A stretch of DNA of 60,134 nt from Acidimicrobiia bacterium. Its GTDB lineage: Bacteria > Actinomycetota > Acidimicrobiia > Acidimicrobiales > Acidimicrobilacustridaceae. The stretch covers positions 1 to 60,134 of the forward strand of contig JAFIEP010000095.1 of assembly GCA_020832495.1 (NCBI GenBank). The letters are read 5' to 3'. How positions within the stretch are numbered: position 1 is the stretch's first letter; the number at the start of each line of letters is the position of its first letter. Shown here one piece after another: positions 15,257-23,286 of this stretch. The notes below the pieces were generated by a model that was given only the letters and a program-made list of their open reading frames with translations, searched no databases and was not told where the DNA came from. The position numbers and the translations under genes are program-made.

Positions 15257-16894
15257 TCACCAGCGGGCGGTGGTCCCGTCGGCGAACACGAGCGGGCGGA
15301 CGAAGTCCACCGAGTCCTGACGGAAGTTGGGGTTGTAGTACGGATCGCCGCTGCCGTAGCGCGAGGCCCACCGGTCGACGAGCAACGTCCGTTCCCAGCC
15401 GAGGACCTCGGGCTCGCGGCTGGACGACTCGTGGTGGTACAGCTCGGCATCGGGGGAGTAGACGATGCGCAGACCGCGACTGTGCAGTTTCAGGCAGTAG
15501 TCGACGTCGTTGTAGGCGCCCGGGAAGACCTCGGACAGTCCGCCGACTTCGCCGTAGACCTGTCGCGGTGTCATGAGGCATGCCGCCGTCACGGCCAGGA
15601 AGTTCCCGGGCAGGTGCACCATGGCGTAGTAGCCGCCGTAGTTGGGCTGGAAGCCCCGGTAGATGTGCCCCGGCATGACGCCGGGCAGGAAGCACAGGCC
15701 GGTGTGCTGGAGGCGCCCGTCGCCGAAGCGGAGCCGGGCACCGACCGCCCCCACGCCCGGGTCGCGTGAGTACATGAGCAGGTGCTCGATCCACTCGGGT
15801 GTGATGACCTGGGTGTCGTCGTTGAGCAGCAGCAGGTGGTCGCCGTCGGCCACCACCGCACCGAGGTTGCACTTGCTGGCGAAGTTGAACGGCTGGTCGA
15901 ACGGCACGATGCGCACGGCGTCGCCTCCGGCGCTACGCAGTCGGTCCACGTCGGCGGCAGCCACGTGGTCGTCCACGACGAGGACCAACTCGTAGTTGTC
16001 GTAGGTGCTCCGCTCGACGATCGAGGTGAGACACCGTTCGGCCAGCAGGACCGCTTCGCCGGCGATGTCGCGGCGTCCCGCCGCGGTGGGGATCACGATG
16101 CTCACCGGGGGCCGTTCGCTCAGCGCCGGACGCAGGCGGAACACCCCGGGCACCACCATGTCCTCGCTGACGGTGGCTTCGAAGCCGGTGCGCTCGAGGT
16201 GCGACGCGATGGCCCGGTGCGAGGCCAACCAGGCGTAGGGCTTGGCGTCGGGGGAGGCATTGACCGAGGCGTCGGTGATCCGCCAGTGGTACAGCACGCG
16301 CGGGACATGGCAGACCCGCCCGCCCTGCTCGGTGACGCGGAAGACCAGGTCGTAGTCCTGGGCGCCTTCGAATCCCTCCCGGAAGCCGCCCACGTCGAGG
16401 GCCACCTGTCGCCGCACGACACCGAGGTGGTTGCTGTACATCTGGCAACGGAAGCGGTCGGGCGACCACCCGGGCTTGAAGAACGGCTCGCTGTGGCGAC
16501 CGTGTTCGTCCAGGAGATCGGAGTCGGTGTAGACGTAGTCGACGTCGGGGGCCACGACGGCGGCCACGGCAGCCAGGGCTTCGGGGTGGAGTGTGTCGTC
16601 GTGGTCGAGCATGGCCACGAACTCGCCACGGGCGGCGTTGAGTCCGTCGTTGGAGGCGGCCACGATCCCGCCGTTGGCGGGTCGCCGCAGCACCTTGATG
16701 CGCGCGTCGGAGGCCGCCGCCGCGGTCAGGACGTCGCCGATGTGCGCTGCGGTCGAGCCGTCGTCGACGAGGAGGAGTTCCCAGTCGACGAACGTCTGCG
16801 CCTGTACCGAGGCGATCACCTCGTCGAGCAGTGCCGGCGGCGTGTCGAAGACAGGGGTGAGGACGCTGATCAGCGGAGCCGACGAGGCGCTCAA
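15257..16894 (-). CDS. Two-domain family 2 glycosyltransferase
   Basis: A 545-residue protein with two GT2 catalytic domains in one chain. Domain 1 (about 8-215) has ISVLTPVFDT, LLVDDGST and the metal-binding DHDD of MLDHDDTLHPEAL. Domain 2 (about 270-530) has SIVIPT, LVVDD, FNFASKCNLGA and LLLNDDTQV, then the YNDVDYCLKL acceptor-site segment. Such double-GT2 proteins are typical of rhamnan and O-antigen assembly and may add two sugars. The likely start is TTG 16894, which overlaps the upstream stop as TTGA and has GGGAG 7 nt upstream. Any longer start would run over the methyltransferase gene. It acts in the cytosol on a lipid-linked acceptor. Confidence 0.82.
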   Translation of the reverse strand: MSASSAPLISVLTPVFDTPPALLDEVIASVQAQTFVDWELLLVDDGSTAAHIGDVLTAAAASDARIKVLRRPANGGIVAASNDGLNAARGEFVAMLDHDDTLHPEALAAVAAVVAPDVDYVYTDSDLLDEHGRHSEPFFKPGWSPDRFRCQMYSNHLGVVRRQVALDVGGFREGFEGAQDYDLVFRVTEQGGRVCHVPRVLYHWRITDASVNASPDAKPYAWLASHRAIASHLERTGFEATVSEDMVVPGVFRLRPALSERPPVSIVIPTAAGRRDIAGEAVLLAERCLTSIVERSTYDNYELVLVVDDHVAAADVDRLRSAGGDAVRIVPFDQPFNFASKCNLGAVVADGDHLLLLNDDTQVITPEWIEHLLMYSRDPGVGAVGARLRFGDGRLQHTGLCFLPGVMPGHIYRGFQPNYGGYYAMVHLPGNFLAVTAACLMTPRQVYGEVGGLSEVFPGAYNDVDYCLKLHSRGLRIVYSPDAELYHHESSSREPEVLGWERTLLVDRWASRYGSGDPYYNPNFRQDSVDFVRPLVFADGTTARW

Positions 16895-17922
16895 CCGGCT
16901 GCTCCCGTGCGCTCGCGGATCTTGCGGTAGGGGGTCATGATCCTCCACATGAGGCGCCAGGTGGTGGAGTGCACCACCTCGTGGTAGCGCTCCGGGAGGC
17001 CGGTGTAGGAGCTCAGCTCGCTCTCGGCTTCGGCGAGGCGACCCAATGCCGTGCCCAGCTCCTCCTCCCGGCCGATGACCCGGTCGCGGAGGCGGAGCAC
17101 CTCGAGGCGTCGCTCGTGCAACTCGGACCGGGACGCCTCGGCGTCCGCCGACAGGCGGGCCACCTGTTCGCCGTAGCGCTCGTTGAGCTCGGTCAGCTCT
17201 GCCGCCTGCTCGGCCACCACCTTGTGCGCGTGGTCCCGCTCGGCGAGGGCGGCATCGAGCTGGTCCTCGAGCGCTCGCAGCTCTTCGGGGCGGGCCGGCG
17301 GTGCGGCGGCCACCGAGGCCAGGTCCGTCTCGAGTTCGTCGACCCGGGATCGCAGTTCGTGTAGCTCGCGTTGCTGGCGGAAGATGGTGCGCTCCGACGA
17401 CTGCACCACGTCCACCAACGTCGGTGCGGGGTGGGCCTCGTAGACGGCGAGATGGTCGGGCAGCAGGCCGACGCCCGACGTGGGTGAGCGCAGGAAGCCA
17501 CAGGTGGCGAGCAGCGCAGCCAGGTCCTCGACGGCCACTGTGCCCACACCACCGGGAGCGGTGCCGACCACCAGCCTGCCGGTCATCGACGTGAGGTGGC
17601 GCACGGCGGACTCGACCTCGTCGGGTGCGAGATCCTCCAAGGCGTCGACGGCCAGCACGAGCTCGTACTTGCCCTCGTGCGGTTCGTCCGGTCGAGCCAC
17701 GTGCAGGTGTTCGCGCACGTCGGCGGAGGCATCCCGCCACGCCCGCTCGTCGACGTCGGTGCCGGCAGCATCGACGCCCATCGTGCGCAGTGCCTCCACC
17801 AGCGATCCGTCCCCGCAGCCCACCTCGAGCACCGACGCCGGGTGGAACACCCGGACCAGCCGGGCGGCCAGCTCGCCGGGCGACGCGCCGAAGGGGGACT
17901 CCTGGTGGGCGGGTGCAGCCAT
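16891..17922 (-). CDS. SAM methyltransferase with coiled-coil tail
   Basis: A 343-residue protein. Residues about 28-165 form a class I methyltransferase with the SAM motif VLEVGCGDGS near 30 and an acidic ALEDL post-motif. From about 185 to 305 the chain is a continuous heptad-rich coiled coil rich in Glu, Arg and Leu. The last ~35 residues (TTWRLMWRIMTPYRKI) are amphipathic and resemble tails of envelope glycosyltransferases that touch the membrane. It heads the glycan operon and may cap or methylate a polymer while the coiled coil measures chain length, as in WbdD-like enzymes; that is inference. The start is ATG 17922, 6 nt after a TATAGT -10, so the mRNA may be leaderless. Confidence 0.75.
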   Translation of the reverse strand: MAAPAHQESPFGASPGELAARLVRVFHPASVLEVGCGDGSLVEALRTMGVDAAGTDVDERAWRDASADVREHLHVARPDEPHEGKYELVLAVDALEDLAPDEVESAVRHLTSMTGRLVVGTAPGGVGTVAVEDLAALLATCGFLRSPTSGVGLLPDHLAVYEAHPAPTLVDVVQSSERTIFRQQRELHELRSRVDELETDLASVAAAPPARPEELRALEDQLDAALAERDHAHKVVAEQAAELTELNERYGEQVARLSADAEASRSELHERRLEVLRLRDRVIGREEELGTALGRLAEAESELSSYTGLPERYHEVVHSTTWRLMWRIMTPYRKIRERTGAAG

Positions 17923-17928
17923 GGCAGC

Positions 17929-17938
17929 ACTATAGGGT
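17929..17938. promoter_or_regulatory. Overlapping divergent -10 elements (methyltransferase operon / rmlC)
   Basis: On the minus strand TATAGT (17934-17929) lies 6 nt before the methyltransferase ATG. On the plus strand TAGGGT (17933-17938) could serve rmlC with a leader of about 75 nt. The two hexamers share two base pairs. The minus element is the stronger call. Confidence 0.5.
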
Positions 17939-18019
17939 CCATGCCCGATGCGGCCCCGGACCTGTGGAACCCGGCGTCGGCACTTGCGTCGACGCTCCCG
18001 GTCGGACAAGGTGCCGACC

Positions 18020-18589
18020 ATGGCAGAGGTCACCGAGTCCGACACGATCGCCGGCGTCTTCCTCGTGGAGCCGACCGTGCACGGCGACGAGAGGGGGTAC
18101 TTCGTCGAGACCTACCGGCGACAGTGGTTCCCGAACGGGGGCCGCGAGATGGTGCAGGCCAACCGGGGTGATCGCAAGGCCGGCGCCATCGTCGGGCTGC
18201 ACTACCACCTGCACCAGGCCGACTACTGGTACGTGCCGTTCGGGACGGCGCGCGTGGTGCTCCACGATCTGCGTGACGGTGGTCCGACCGATGGCGCCAC
18301 TCTGTGCTTCGATCTCGGTCGCCAGCCCGACGGGACGCACAGTCATCGTGGGGTCTTCATCCCGCCGGGCGTGGCCCACGGGTTCGCCTCCCTCACCGAC
18401 ATGACCATCACCTACCTGGTGGACGGCTACTACAACCCGGCCGACGAGTTGGGCGTCGCCTGGGACGATCCCGACATCGCTGCCGACTGGGGCCTCGACG
18501 ACCCCGTGCTGTCAGCCCGCGACCAGGCCAACCCGTCGCGTGCCGAGCTGCCCGAGGGGCGCCGCCCCTACTGGCCGATGCGCACCTGA
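18020..18589 (+). CDS. rmlC: dTDP-4-dehydrorhamnose 3,5-epimerase
   Basis: A 189-residue cupin-fold epimerase. It shows the RGYFVETYRR start of the RmlC fold, the catalytic His in GLHYHLHQ, and SHRGVFIPPGVAHGF with the second conserved His/Asp network, then the TYLVDGYYNPADE segment. It catalyses the third step of dTDP-L-rhamnose synthesis in the cytosol. ATG 18020 was chosen; AAGGTG lies upstream. A frame from ATG 17948 would add a 24-residue Arg-rich extension that lacks similarity. The rmlB and rmlD genes follow 0.5-2 kb downstream, separated by an opposite-strand gene. Confidence 0.88.
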   Translation: MAEVTESDTIAGVFLVEPTVHGDERGYFVETYRRQWFPNGGREMVQANRGDRKAGAIVGLHYHLHQADYWYVPFGTARVVLHDLRDGGPTDGATLCFDLGRQPDGTHSHRGVFIPPGVAHGFASLTDMTITYLVDGYYNPADELGVAWDDPDIAADWGLDDPVLSARDQANPSRAELPEGRRPYWPMRT

Positions 18590-18647
18590 GACGCCGCCGC
18601 AGCCCTGCGGGTCGGGCCGCGTCGGCGAACGCCGACGTTGTGGGCTG

Positions 18648-19097
18648 TCAGTCGACGCCGCGGAAGGCGAGGAACAGCGCCGTTGGCCACATCGACGGGA
18701 CGAGTGCCATCCGTTGCCACGACGGCTTCAGCTCGCCCCACCACGGTGGTCCGTGCTCCTCGAGGATCACGAAGACCGCAATGGCCACGATGATGTTGGT
18801 GCACAACACCACCCACAGCGGCATCGTCCGGAGCTGCTGACGCAGCGGCGAGCGTGGCGCCTGCCCGAGCGCTCGGCGGTGGGTGGGGTTCGCTCCGGTC
18901 AAGCGGGACGGCGCGGCGCGTGGGCGTCGACGGGTGGCGATGCCGTGCGCGCCGCTCAGGTGCGCGGCCAGATCAGGGGCCGCAGTGAAGGGTTCACCGC
19001 ACTGCGGGCAGGGCACCGGTTCAGCAGGTCGCTCGACTGGTTGGCCGAACCAGTCCCGCTCGGGCAGGCTCTCGGCAGGGGGGTCAGGGGCGGTCAT
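18648..19097 (-). CDS. C2H2 zinc-finger-like membrane protein
   Basis: A 149-residue protein of no family I recognise. It has a perfect C2H2 spacing, Cys30-x2-Cys33-x12-His46-x4-His51, in a stretch reading CPQCGEPF then LAAHLSGAH. Two hydrophobic segments follow, one strong (about 92-112, MPLWVVLCTNIIVAIA) and one weaker near the C-terminus (WPTALFLAF). The finger would face the cytosol and could bind metal, nucleic acid or a partner protein. ATG 19097 gives MTAPDPP; a longer frame to ATG 19133 overlaps the rmlB start on the other strand and is less likely. It lies alone between rmlC and rmlB in opposite orientation. Confidence 0.6.
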   Translation of the reverse strand: MTAPDPPAESLPERDWFGQPVERPAEPVPCPQCGEPFTAAPDLAAHLSGAHGIATRRRPRAAPSRLTGANPTHRRALGQAPRSPLRQQLRTMPLWVVLCTNIIVAIAVFVILEEHGPPWWGELKPSWQRMALVPSMWPTALFLAFRGVD

Positions 19098-19134
19098 TCG
19101 CTCGGAGTGCGTTCGTCTGCTTGCATAGCGGACC

Positions 19135-20097
19135 ATGAAACTGTTCGTCACCGGCGCTGCCGGGTTCATCGGATCGAACTACATCCACCATGTGATCGCC
19201 ACGAGCGACGACGAGGTGACCGTCTTCGACGCACTCACCTACGCCGGCAACCTCGACAACCTGCGTGACGTGGCGGACGATCCCCGCTATTCGTTCGTCC
19301 AGGGCGACATCTGCGACCGCGAGGCGGTGGCGGCGGCCATGGAGGGCCACGATGCCGTCGTGCATTTCGCCGCAGAGAGCCACGTCGACCGTTCCATCGT
19401 GGATCCGGACGCCTTCGTGCGCACCAACTGCGACGGCACGAACGTCGTGTGCGACGTGGCCCGGCGGGTGGGGGTCGATCGCTTCCTGCACATCTCCACC
19501 GACGAGGTCTACGGCTCGATCGAGAAAGGGTCCTTCCGTGAGACCGACCGCCTCGGTCCGCGGTCGCCCTACTCGGCGTCGAAGGCGGGATCCGACCTCA
19601 TCGCCCTGGCCTACGGCGAGACCTACGGATTGCCGGTGATCGTCACCCGCTCGTCGAACAACTTCGGGCCGTACCAGTTCCCCGAGAAGGTCATTCCGCT
19701 GTTCGTGACCAACCTGTTGGAAGGTCGCAGCGTCCCGCTGTACGGCGACGGTATGAACGTGCGCGACTGGTGCTACGTGGCTGACAACTGCGCGGCGGTC
19801 GACCTGGTGCTCCGGTCGGGGACGATCGGCGAGATCTACAACATCGGTGCCGGCAACGAGGTGACCAACCGGGAACTCACCTACGCGCTGCTCGAGTTGC
19901 TGGGCAAGGGTGACGACATGATCGACCACGTGGAGGACCGCCTCGGTCACGACCGACGCTACTCCATCGACTGCTCCAAGGTGCGGGCCCTCGGGTGGGA
20001 GCCGGCTCGCCACTTCAGTGAGGCGCTCGAGGCCACCGTCCGGTGGTACACCGACAACCGTTGGTGGTGGGAGCCGCTGCGGTCGGCACAGGGCTGA
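19135..20097 (+). CDS. rmlB: dTDP-glucose 4,6-dehydratase
   Basis: A 320-residue extended SDR enzyme. GAAGFIGS (7-14) binds NAD. STDEVYG holds the catalytic Thr/Asp/Glu set, and YSASKAG the catalytic Tyr and Lys. FAAESHVDRS and NNFGPYQFPEK are RmlB signatures. It converts dTDP-glucose to the 4-keto-6-deoxy sugar, the second step of dTDP-rhamnose synthesis. The ATG is 38 nt from the divergent zinc-finger gene start. No ribosome binding site is visible, so translation may start on a very short or absent leader. rmlD follows after 6 nt. Confidence 0.92.
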   Translation: MKLFVTGAAGFIGSNYIHHVIATSDDEVTVFDALTYAGNLDNLRDVADDPRYSFVQGDICDREAVAAAMEGHDAVVHFAAESHVDRSIVDPDAFVRTNCDGTNVVCDVARRVGVDRFLHISTDEVYGSIEKGSFRETDRLGPRSPYSASKAGSDLIALAYGETYGLPVIVTRSSNNFGPYQFPEKVIPLFVTNLLEGRSVPLYGDGMNVRDWCYVADNCAAVDLVLRSGTIGEIYNIGAGNEVTNRELTYALLELLGKGDDMIDHVEDRLGHDRRYSIDCSKVRALGWEPARHFSEALEATVRWYTDNRWWWEPLRSAQG

Positions 20098-20103
20098 TCG
20101 GCC

Positions 20104-20955
20104 GTGCGCGTACTGATCACCGGCGCCGCCGGGCAGGTGGGCCGCGAACTGGTCGAGCGCTTCGAGGGCTACGACCTGGCCGCGCCCGACCGGTCATCGC
20201 TCGACATCGGGGACCGCGACGCCGTGCTCGGTGCCGTCACCACCTTCGAACCCGACGTGGTGGTGAACCCGGCAGCGTTCACTGCCGTCGACGCCTGTGA
20301 GACCGAGCGGGATGCTGCCTGGCGGGCCAATGCCCTCGCCGTCCGGCACCTGGCCGAAGGCTGCCGCCTCGTGGGGGCACACCTCGTCCACCTCTCCACC
20401 GACTACGTGTTCGACGGGACCAAGCCGGCGCCCTACGTCGAGTGGGACCTGCCCGCCCCGGCCTCGGTCTACGGCGCCTCCAAGCTGGGTGGCGAGCAAG
20501 AGGCGTGGGCGGCCCCGTCGACCACGGTCGTGCGCACGTCGTGGGTGTGCGGTCGGTACGGCTCCAACATGGTGAAGACGATTCGGCGGGTGGCAGCCGC
20601 CAACCCCGAACTCAGCTTCGTCGACGACCAGCGTGGCCACCCCACCTTGGCCGACGACCTCGCCCGCATGGTGCAGAAGCTGGCGGTGCAGCGGCTGCCG
20701 GGGCTGTTCCACGTCACCAACGCGGGGGCGGTGTCGTGGTACGAGTTCGCTCGTGCCGTGCTGGAGGCATCGGGGGAGGACCCCGACCGGGTACGGCCCA
20801 TCAGCACGGCCGATCTCGACCCACCTCGCCCGGCACCCCGCCCGGCCAACTCGGTCCTCGACAACGCAGCACTGCGACTGTCGGGCATCGAACCCTTGGG
20901 CGACTTCCGCGAAGCCCTGGCCCGCACCGTGGCCTGGCTGGAGGCACATGGGTGA
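20104..20955 (+). CDS. rmlD: dTDP-4-dehydrorhamnose reductase
   Basis: A 283-residue SDR. It has ITGAAGQVG at the N-terminus for NAD(P)H, the STDYVFDG segment, and YGASKLGGE with the catalytic Tyr and Lys. It makes dTDP-L-rhamnose, the last step of the pathway. The start is GTG, 6 nt after rmlB, without a strong ribosome binding site. The next gene, a GT2, overlaps its end by 8 nt, so rmlB, rmlD and the GT2 are probably co-transcribed. The GT2 may use the rhamnose made here. Confidence 0.92.
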   Translation: MRVLITGAAGQVGRELVERFEGYDLAAPDRSSLDIGDRDAVLGAVTTFEPDVVVNPAAFTAVDACETERDAAWRANALAVRHLAEGCRLVGAHLVHLSTDYVFDGTKPAPYVEWDLPAPASVYGASKLGGEQEAWAAPSTTVVRTSWVCGRYGSNMVKTIRRVAAANPELSFVDDQRGHPTLADDLARMVQKLAVQRLPGLFHVTNAGAVSWYEFARAVLEASGEDPDRVRPISTADLDPPRPAPRPANSVLDNAALRLSGIEPLGDFREALARTVAWLEAHG

Positions 20956-22252
20956 GCCAGCGGACGCGCTCCCGTTCGTGCGCGTCGTCGTGCTCAACCA
21001 CAACGGCGGCCAGCGGGTGCTGGCCTGCCTCGATGCCCTCGCCGGCCTCGACTACCCCCGCCACCGGTACGAGGTCGTGGTGGTGGACAACGCCTCGACC
21101 GACGGGAGCGTTGCCGCCATCGAGGTCCGACACCCGGCAGTCGAACTGATCCGCAACCCCCGCAACAGCGGCTTCGGTGCCAACAACTTGGCCATGGTGG
21201 ATCGTCGCGGGGTCGACTACGTGGCGTTGTGCAATGACGACGCCTACGTCGAGCCGTCCTGGTTGCGTGACCTCGTGGACGTGTGCGAAGGCGACCCCTC
21301 CGTGGGGGCGGCATGTCCGAAGATGCTCTTTGCCGATCGCTACGTCCGGGTCGACGTCGAGGCTCCCCCTTTCACCCCGGGTGACGGAGATCCCAGGTCG
21401 CTCGGGATCCGGCTGTTCGGCGCAGTGGCTGATGGCGACGACCGGTGGGGATCGGTGCGGGTCGAGCACGGCTGCTGGGATCTCGAGTGGGCACGAGACG
21501 GGAGCTTCCGCTGGACCTCGCCGACATCGGTGCTGTGGATCCCGGTTGGACCGGCCAGCCGCAGGGACCCAACGGTCGGGATCCTCTTCGAGGCGCCAGT
21601 TGCAGGCGAGGTGGCGTTGCGGTGTGGGAACGCCGAGGTCGTCGCCGAGGTCGAGCCAGGGTTGCACTCACTCGAGGTGCTCGTCGGCCAAGAGCCGGTC
21701 GAGTTGATCAACAACGCCGGGTCGATGGTGGCTCCCGACGGGGCGGGATCCGATCGCGGTTTCGGTCGCCCCGATGGCCCTCCCTTCGATGAGCCGGTCG
21801 ATGTGCAGGCGTGGTGCGGTGGATCCGTCCTGTTGCGCAGCGACTATCTCGACGACGTCGGCCTGTTCCACGAGCCGTTCTTCCTCTACTACGAAGACAC
21901 CGACCTCTCGCTGCGGGGTCGGGCGCGGGGCTGGCGCTACCGCTACGTACCGACCGCGGTGGCACGCCACGACCACTCGGCGTCGTCTGGGGTGGGTTCG
22001 TCGGTGTTCTTCCACTACACCGAACGCAATCGCCTCCTGCTGCTCGTCCGCAATGCTCCACCGGCGGTTGTTCGGCGAGAGGTGCGGGCCTACCTCGCCG
22101 AACTGGTGGCCACCGCCCGTCGTGAGATCCTCGGGCCACTGCGGCGCAGGCGGTTGCCGTGGCCGGTCGTGTCCTTGCGGCGGCTGCGGGTGCTGGGTTC
22201 GCTCCTCGTGCTGTTGCCCCGAGAGCTGTGCGAGCGCCGCCGACCCACGTGA
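20948..22252 (+). CDS. Family 2 glycosyltransferase with inserted domain
   Basis: A 434-residue rhamnosyltransferase-type GT2. The N-terminal half shows VVLNHNGG, VVVDNASTDGS, NSGFGANNLA and the metal-binding CNDDAYVEP. The acceptor part is at FFLYYEDTDLSLR followed by ARHDHSASSG. Between them, from about residue 140 to 280, is a Val/Glu-rich beta-sheet-like insert that most GT2 enzymes lack; it ends with a Gly-rich VAPDGAGSDRG segment. The C-terminal ~60 residues are basic and hydrophobic and probably touch the membrane. ATG 20948 overlaps the rmlD end by 8 nt with GGAGG 3 nt upstream. Coupling to rmlD makes rhamnose the likely donor. Confidence 0.8.
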   Translation: MGEPADALPFVRVVVLNHNGGQRVLACLDALAGLDYPRHRYEVVVVDNASTDGSVAAIEVRHPAVELIRNPRNSGFGANNLAMVDRRGVDYVALCNDDAYVEPSWLRDLVDVCEGDPSVGAACPKMLFADRYVRVDVEAPPFTPGDGDPRSLGIRLFGAVADGDDRWGSVRVEHGCWDLEWARDGSFRWTSPTSVLWIPVGPASRRDPTVGILFEAPVAGEVALRCGNAEVVAEVEPGLHSLEVLVGQEPVELINNAGSMVAPDGAGSDRGFGRPDGPPFDEPVDVQAWCGGSVLLRSDYLDDVGLFHEPFFLYYEDTDLSLRGRARGWRYRYVPTAVARHDHSASSGVGSSVFFHYTERNRLLLLVRNAPPAVVRREVRAYLAELVATARREILGPLRRRRLPWPVVSLRRLRVLGSLLVLLPRELCERRRPT

Positions 22253-22304
22253 GGTCGCTCGCCGCCGGGCGACGCCAGTTGGTGGAGGAGCGAGCCATGT
22301 GCTC

Positions 22305-22310
22305 TAGGAT
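22305..22310 (+). promoter_or_regulatory. Candidate -10 (TAGGAT) before wzm
   Basis: TAGGAT lies in the 227-bp gap before wzm. A TTGGTG at 22279-22284 is 20 bp away, too long for a good -35. It would give a leader of about 165 nt. Apart from this the gap holds nothing I recognise. Confidence 0.25.
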
Positions 22311-22479
22311 GCTCCCTCCGGGTGACGGCCCGACCGGGCTGGGTGACACCCCGATCGCGCACCGGCGATTCGACCGTTCCCATGCTCAACGCACGTTGCT
22401 CTCAGCCGCTCACGACGCGGCCACAGACCACCGGCGAGATGCCGTGTCCTGAGCGGACGACGGCTTCCGGCGGGGCGAG

Positions 22480-23283
22480 GTGACCGCCGTTCGCGAGGTG
22501 TGGGACTACCGCAACCTCGTCTACAACCTTGCTCAACGCGAGCTGCGCAGCCGCTACAAGAAGAGCTTGCTCGGCTGGCTGTGGTCGCTCATCAACCCGG
22601 TCTCCGTCCTGCTCGTGTACACGATGGTCTTCGGGTTCTTCCTGCGGATTCCTCCGCCAGTGGCCGGCAACGGGACCACCGAAAGCTTCGCCCTCTACCT
22701 GTTCTGCGCCCTGATCATGTGGAACTTCTTCTCGGGCACGGTGAACGGCTCCATGACCGCGCTGCAGGGGTCTGCCGGGCTGCTCAGCAAGGTCTACTTC
22801 CCAGCGGTGTGTCCGGCCATCGCCAACCAGATCACGGTCGCCCTGCAGATCGCCATCGAGTTCGCCATCCTGGTCGTGGTCATGGCCATCATCGGGAACC
22901 TGTCGCCGATGGCCATCGCCTTTCCGCTGGTCGTCATACCACTGGCGCTGTTCTCGCTCGGCGTCGGGCTGGCGGTGAGCGTGTTCAACGTCTTCTTCCG
23001 CGACATCGGTTACCTCGTGGGCATCGTGATGAACGTGTGGTTCTACGCCACGCCCATCGTCTATCCGCTCAGCCTGGTGGCCGATCGCGGTCCTCGGTGG
23101 TTGCAGATCTGGGAGCTCAACCCGCTGACCCAGTTCGTGGAGATCTCTCGTGATCTGCTCTACCTGCACCAGTTCCCCAGCCTGACCCGCTGGGCCTTCA
23201 CCTACGGTGTCAGTCTCGCCGTACTGGCCATCGGCTGGTGGATCTTCCAGCGCAAGGCCGGCGAGCTCACCGAGGAGCTGTGA
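22480..23283 (+). CDS. wzm: Polysaccharide ABC exporter permease (Wzm)
   Basis: A 267-residue ABC-2 type permease. The N-terminus has the RELRSRYKKSLLGWLWSLINP signature spread over residues 20-40, then six hydrophobic helices and the ATPIVYPLSLV segment before the last two helices. Family members export lipid-linked glycans (O-antigen, galactan) across the membrane together with a Wzt ATPase, which is encoded next after a 3-nt gap. The start is GTG, with a GGGG run 4-5 nt upstream. It is an inner-membrane protein. Confidence 0.9.
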   Translation: MTAVREVWDYRNLVYNLAQRELRSRYKKSLLGWLWSLINPVSVLLVYTMVFGFFLRIPPPVAGNGTTESFALYLFCALIMWNFFSGTVNGSMTALQGSAGLLSKVYFPAVCPAIANQITVALQIAIEFAILVVVMAIIGNLSPMAIAFPLVVIPLALFSLGVGLAVSVFNVFFRDIGYLVGIVMNVWFYATPIVYPLSLVADRGPRWLQIWELNPLTQFVEISRDLLYLHQFPSLTRWAFTYGVSLAVLAIGWWIFQRKAGELTEEL

Positions 23284-23286
23284 TCC

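Noticed and set aside
16895-17740. Upstream extension of the double GT2 frame
   Set aside because: It overlaps the methyltransferase coding sequence and is Arg/Gly rich; the TTGA overlap at 16894 is a better start.
17948-18019. Earlier ATG for rmlC giving 24 more residues
   Set aside because: The extension is almost pure Arg/Thr and absent from the enzyme family; kept only as a remote alternative because a -10 lies 9 nt upstream.
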